Source of the DNA: an uncultured Coriobacteriia bacterium
Lineage (GTDB): Bacteria; Actinomycetota; Coriobacteriia; Coriobacteriales; QAMH01
Length of the DNA: 5,637 bases
Direction of reading: 5' to 3'
NCBI GenBank assembly: GCA_902478425.1
Contig: CABSKV010000087.1
Location: forward strand, 1 to 5,637
Part shown: one piece after another, positions 4,054 to 5,637 of the stretch
Numbering within the stretch: the first letter of the stretch is position 1
Layout: every line of letters starts with the position of its first letter
Position numbers and translations under genes: made by a program
The notes under the pieces: generated by a model
The model's input: the letters and a program-made list of their open reading frames with translations, nothing else
The model's database searches: none
Told to the model about the DNA's origin: nothing

Positions 4054-5637
4054 ATGCAAGAGACCATGTCCGAAAACGCACCTGAAGAGACGACTGCAAT
4101 CGGCGAGGTTTTCACCCCGGAGGAAGAAGCGGTAATCGAGGAAATCGCGGATATCGACGGGCCGCGCGACATCGAGGAGTCGGTCGAGATCGTCTCCGAG
4201 AGCGATCTTGCGCAAAGCCCCAAGAAGCCCAAGAAACTCGACTACTCCTACACGCAGAACCGCGAGCTCTCATGGTTGCAGTTTGACCGCCGCGTTCTCG
4301 AGGAGGCCCTCGACCCGAGCGTGCCGCTGTTCGAACGCCTCAAATTCATCAGCATCTTCTGCACGAATCTCGACGAGTTCTTCATGGTGCGCGTTGGCAG
4401 CCTGATGGACCTCTCCATCATCGCCCCCGACATCCGCGAGAACAAGACGAACATGACGCCGCGCGAGCAGCTCGAGGCGGTCTTTGCCGCCGTCAAGCCC
4501 CTGGTCAAGGAGCGAGACGAGATCTACGCCCAGGTCGTCGCCGCGCTCGAGGAATACGGCTTCAAGGAGCTCGACCTCGACAAGCTTTCCAAGAAGGAGC
4601 GCCGCTTCGCGCGCGATTACTACCGCGAGTACATCCGTCCCGTGCTTTCCCCGCAGGTCGTCGACGAGCGTCATCCCTTCCCGCACCTGCGCAACAAGGA
4701 GCTCTACATCGCGACGCTTCTGAGCGAGGAGGACGGCAGCCAGCACCTTGGCATCGTGCCCGTCCCCGATAACATCGCGCCCATCATCTGCGATCCGGAG
4801 GAGCCGCTGCACTTCGTGCGCGCCGAGAAGCTCATCGCCTATCACGTGAAGAAGATCTTCGACATCTACGAGACGTCCGAGCCGTGCATCATCTCGGTCA
4901 CGCGCAACGCCGATATCAGCTTCGACGAGGAGAAGTTCGCCGATGACGAGGGCGATTATCGCCTGCACGTCTCGCGCCTGCTCAAGAAGCGCAACCGCCT
5001 CAACCCGGTGCGCCTCGAGGTCGAGGGCTCGCCCGAGAAGCTGCTCATCACCGGCCTGCTCAAGCGCCTCAAGCTCACCAAGAACCAGATGTACACCTAC
5101 GATGCGCCCATCAATCTCGACTGGGTCTTCGGCCTCGAGCGCCGCGTGAGCGCCAAGGAGAAGGACAAGCTCTGCTATTCCCCCTTCGTTCCGCGCGCAT
5201 CCAAGGAGTTCGACCTCAACCGCTCGATCATGGCACAGGTCGAGGAGCGCGACCGTCTGCTGTTCTATCCGTACGACTCGATCGATCCCTTCCTGCGCAT
5301 GCTGCAAGAGGCAGCCACGGATCCGGACGTGCTCTCCATCAAGATCACGGTATATCGCCTGGCGAGCGAGTCGCGCGTGGCGCAGCATCTGGCAGAGGCC
5401 GCCGAGAACGGCAAGGAAGTCACCGTCCTCATGGAGCTGCGCGCCCGCTTCGACGAGGCGAACAACATCGACTGGTCGGGCAGGCTCGAGGAAGCCGGCT
5501 GCAACATCATCTACGGCATGGAGAACTACAAGTGCCACTCCAAGGTGTGCCTGATCACCAAGCGCTCTGACGACGGCGTGACCTACATCACGCAGATCGG
5601 CACCGGCAATTACAACGAGAAGACGGCGCGCCTCTAC
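4054..5637 (+). CDS. ppk1: Polyphosphate kinase 1 (partial, 3' end outside window)
   Basis: There are 528 codons before the right edge; the family is usually about 690-740 residues, so the C-terminal quarter is missing. PPK1 reversibly polymerises the ATP gamma-phosphate into inorganic polyphosphate, typically as a membrane-associated oligomer. The N-terminal domain starts at NRELSWLQFDRRVLEEALD (69-87) and includes FCTNLDEFFMVRVG (101-114). The catalytic core has LLFYPYDSIDPFL (402-414), IKITVYR (429-435), ELRARFDE (461-468), YKCHSKVCLI (492-501) and GTGNYNEKTARLY (516-528). Aligned to E. coli PPK with a constant offset of 60, Asn105, Arg435, Arg465 and His495 match Asn45, Arg375, Arg405 and the phosphorylated His435. 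That offset is an N-terminal tail (1-60) with 18 acidic residues, ending in PKKPK. Codon use matches its neighbours, and no frameshift is seen. It follows the traX-like gene by 53 bp. Confidence 0.96.
   Translation, partial: MQETMSENAPEETTAIGEVFTPEEEAVIEEIADIDGPRDIEESVEIVSESDLAQSPKKPKKLDYSYTQNRELSWLQFDRRVLEEALDPSVPLFERLKFISIFCTNLDEFFMVRVGSLMDLSIIAPDIRENKTNMTPREQLEAVFAAVKPLVKERDEIYAQVVAALEEYGFKELDLDKLSKKERRFARDYYREYIRPVLSPQVVDERHPFPHLRNKELYIATLLSEEDGSQHLGIVPVPDNIAPIICDPEEPLHFVRAEKLIAYHVKKIFDIYETSEPCIISVTRNADISFDEEKFADDEGDYRLHVSRLLKKRNRLNPVRLEVEGSPEKLLITGLLKRLKLTKNQMYTYDAPINLDWVFGLERRVSAKEKDKLCYSPFVPRASKEFDLNRSIMAQVEERDRLLFYPYDSIDPFLRMLQEAATDPDVLSIKITVYRLASESRVAQHLAEAAENGKEVTVLMELRARFDEANNIDWSGRLEEAGCNIIYGMENYKCHSKVCLITKRSDDGVTYITQIGTGNYNEKTARLY

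Noticed and set aside
4270..5538. A 422-codon open frame on the minus strand opposite ppk1
   Set aside because: The plus-strand frame matches PPK1 with all its catalytic motifs. The antisense product is a low-complexity Leu/Val/Asp/Arg mix with no motif, as expected from G/C-rich third positions mirrored onto the opposite strand.

Overview
The window looks like chromosomal DNA of a GC-rich Gram-positive bacterium, most likely an actinobacterium of the class Coriobacteriia (Collinsella, Olsenella or Eggerthella relatives). This rests on strong G/C preference at third codon positions, a Gram-positive type lipoprotein ModA, a TrmB resembling the clostridial/coriobacterial type, and a TraX-family membrane protein beside a class 1 polyphosphate kinase. 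The assignment is an inference, because no rRNA or marker gene is present.

Layout. Minus strand, in order of transcription: trmB (3150 to 2335), modA (2071 to 1205) and modB (1026 to beyond the left edge). Plus strand: a traX-like gene (3284 to 4000) and ppk1 (4054 to beyond the right edge). trmB and traX diverge from a 133-bp spacer. All five genes are intact where visible, apart from the two cut by the window edges.

Molybdate uptake. modA encodes the molybdate-binding lipoprotein and modB the membrane channel of an ABC importer; modC is not visible and would be expected left of position 1. ModB is unusual. It begins with a signal peptide and about 200 residues of predicted extracytoplasmic sequence that I do not recognise, and the canonical ModB membrane region starts only near residue 250. 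Upstream of modA is an AT-rich promoter region with a TATATT-N8-AATATA inverted repeat, reminiscent of a ModE-type operator. The 178-bp modA-modB gap holds two strong hairpins and a possible separate modB promoter.

Palindromic elements. trmB is bracketed by two long, nearly perfect palindromes (2200-2285 and 3176-3240). They share a 33-nt core (CCAGAC...GTCTGG, 26 of 33 positions identical) but have different outer arms. They look like members of a dispersed intergenic palindromic repeat family. A four-unit heptamer tandem repeat abuts the trmB stop codon.

Right half. The TraX-like protein is a multi-pass membrane protein of the acyltransferase-like TraX family. PPK1 makes inorganic polyphosphate from ATP and keeps the expected catalytic residues, including the autophosphorylated histidine at residue 495; it carries an extra acidic N-terminal tail of about 60 residues. 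I find no CRISPR array, tRNA, rRNA, transposase or phage gene. The strongest candidates for something undescribed are the ModB fusion domain and the palindrome family.
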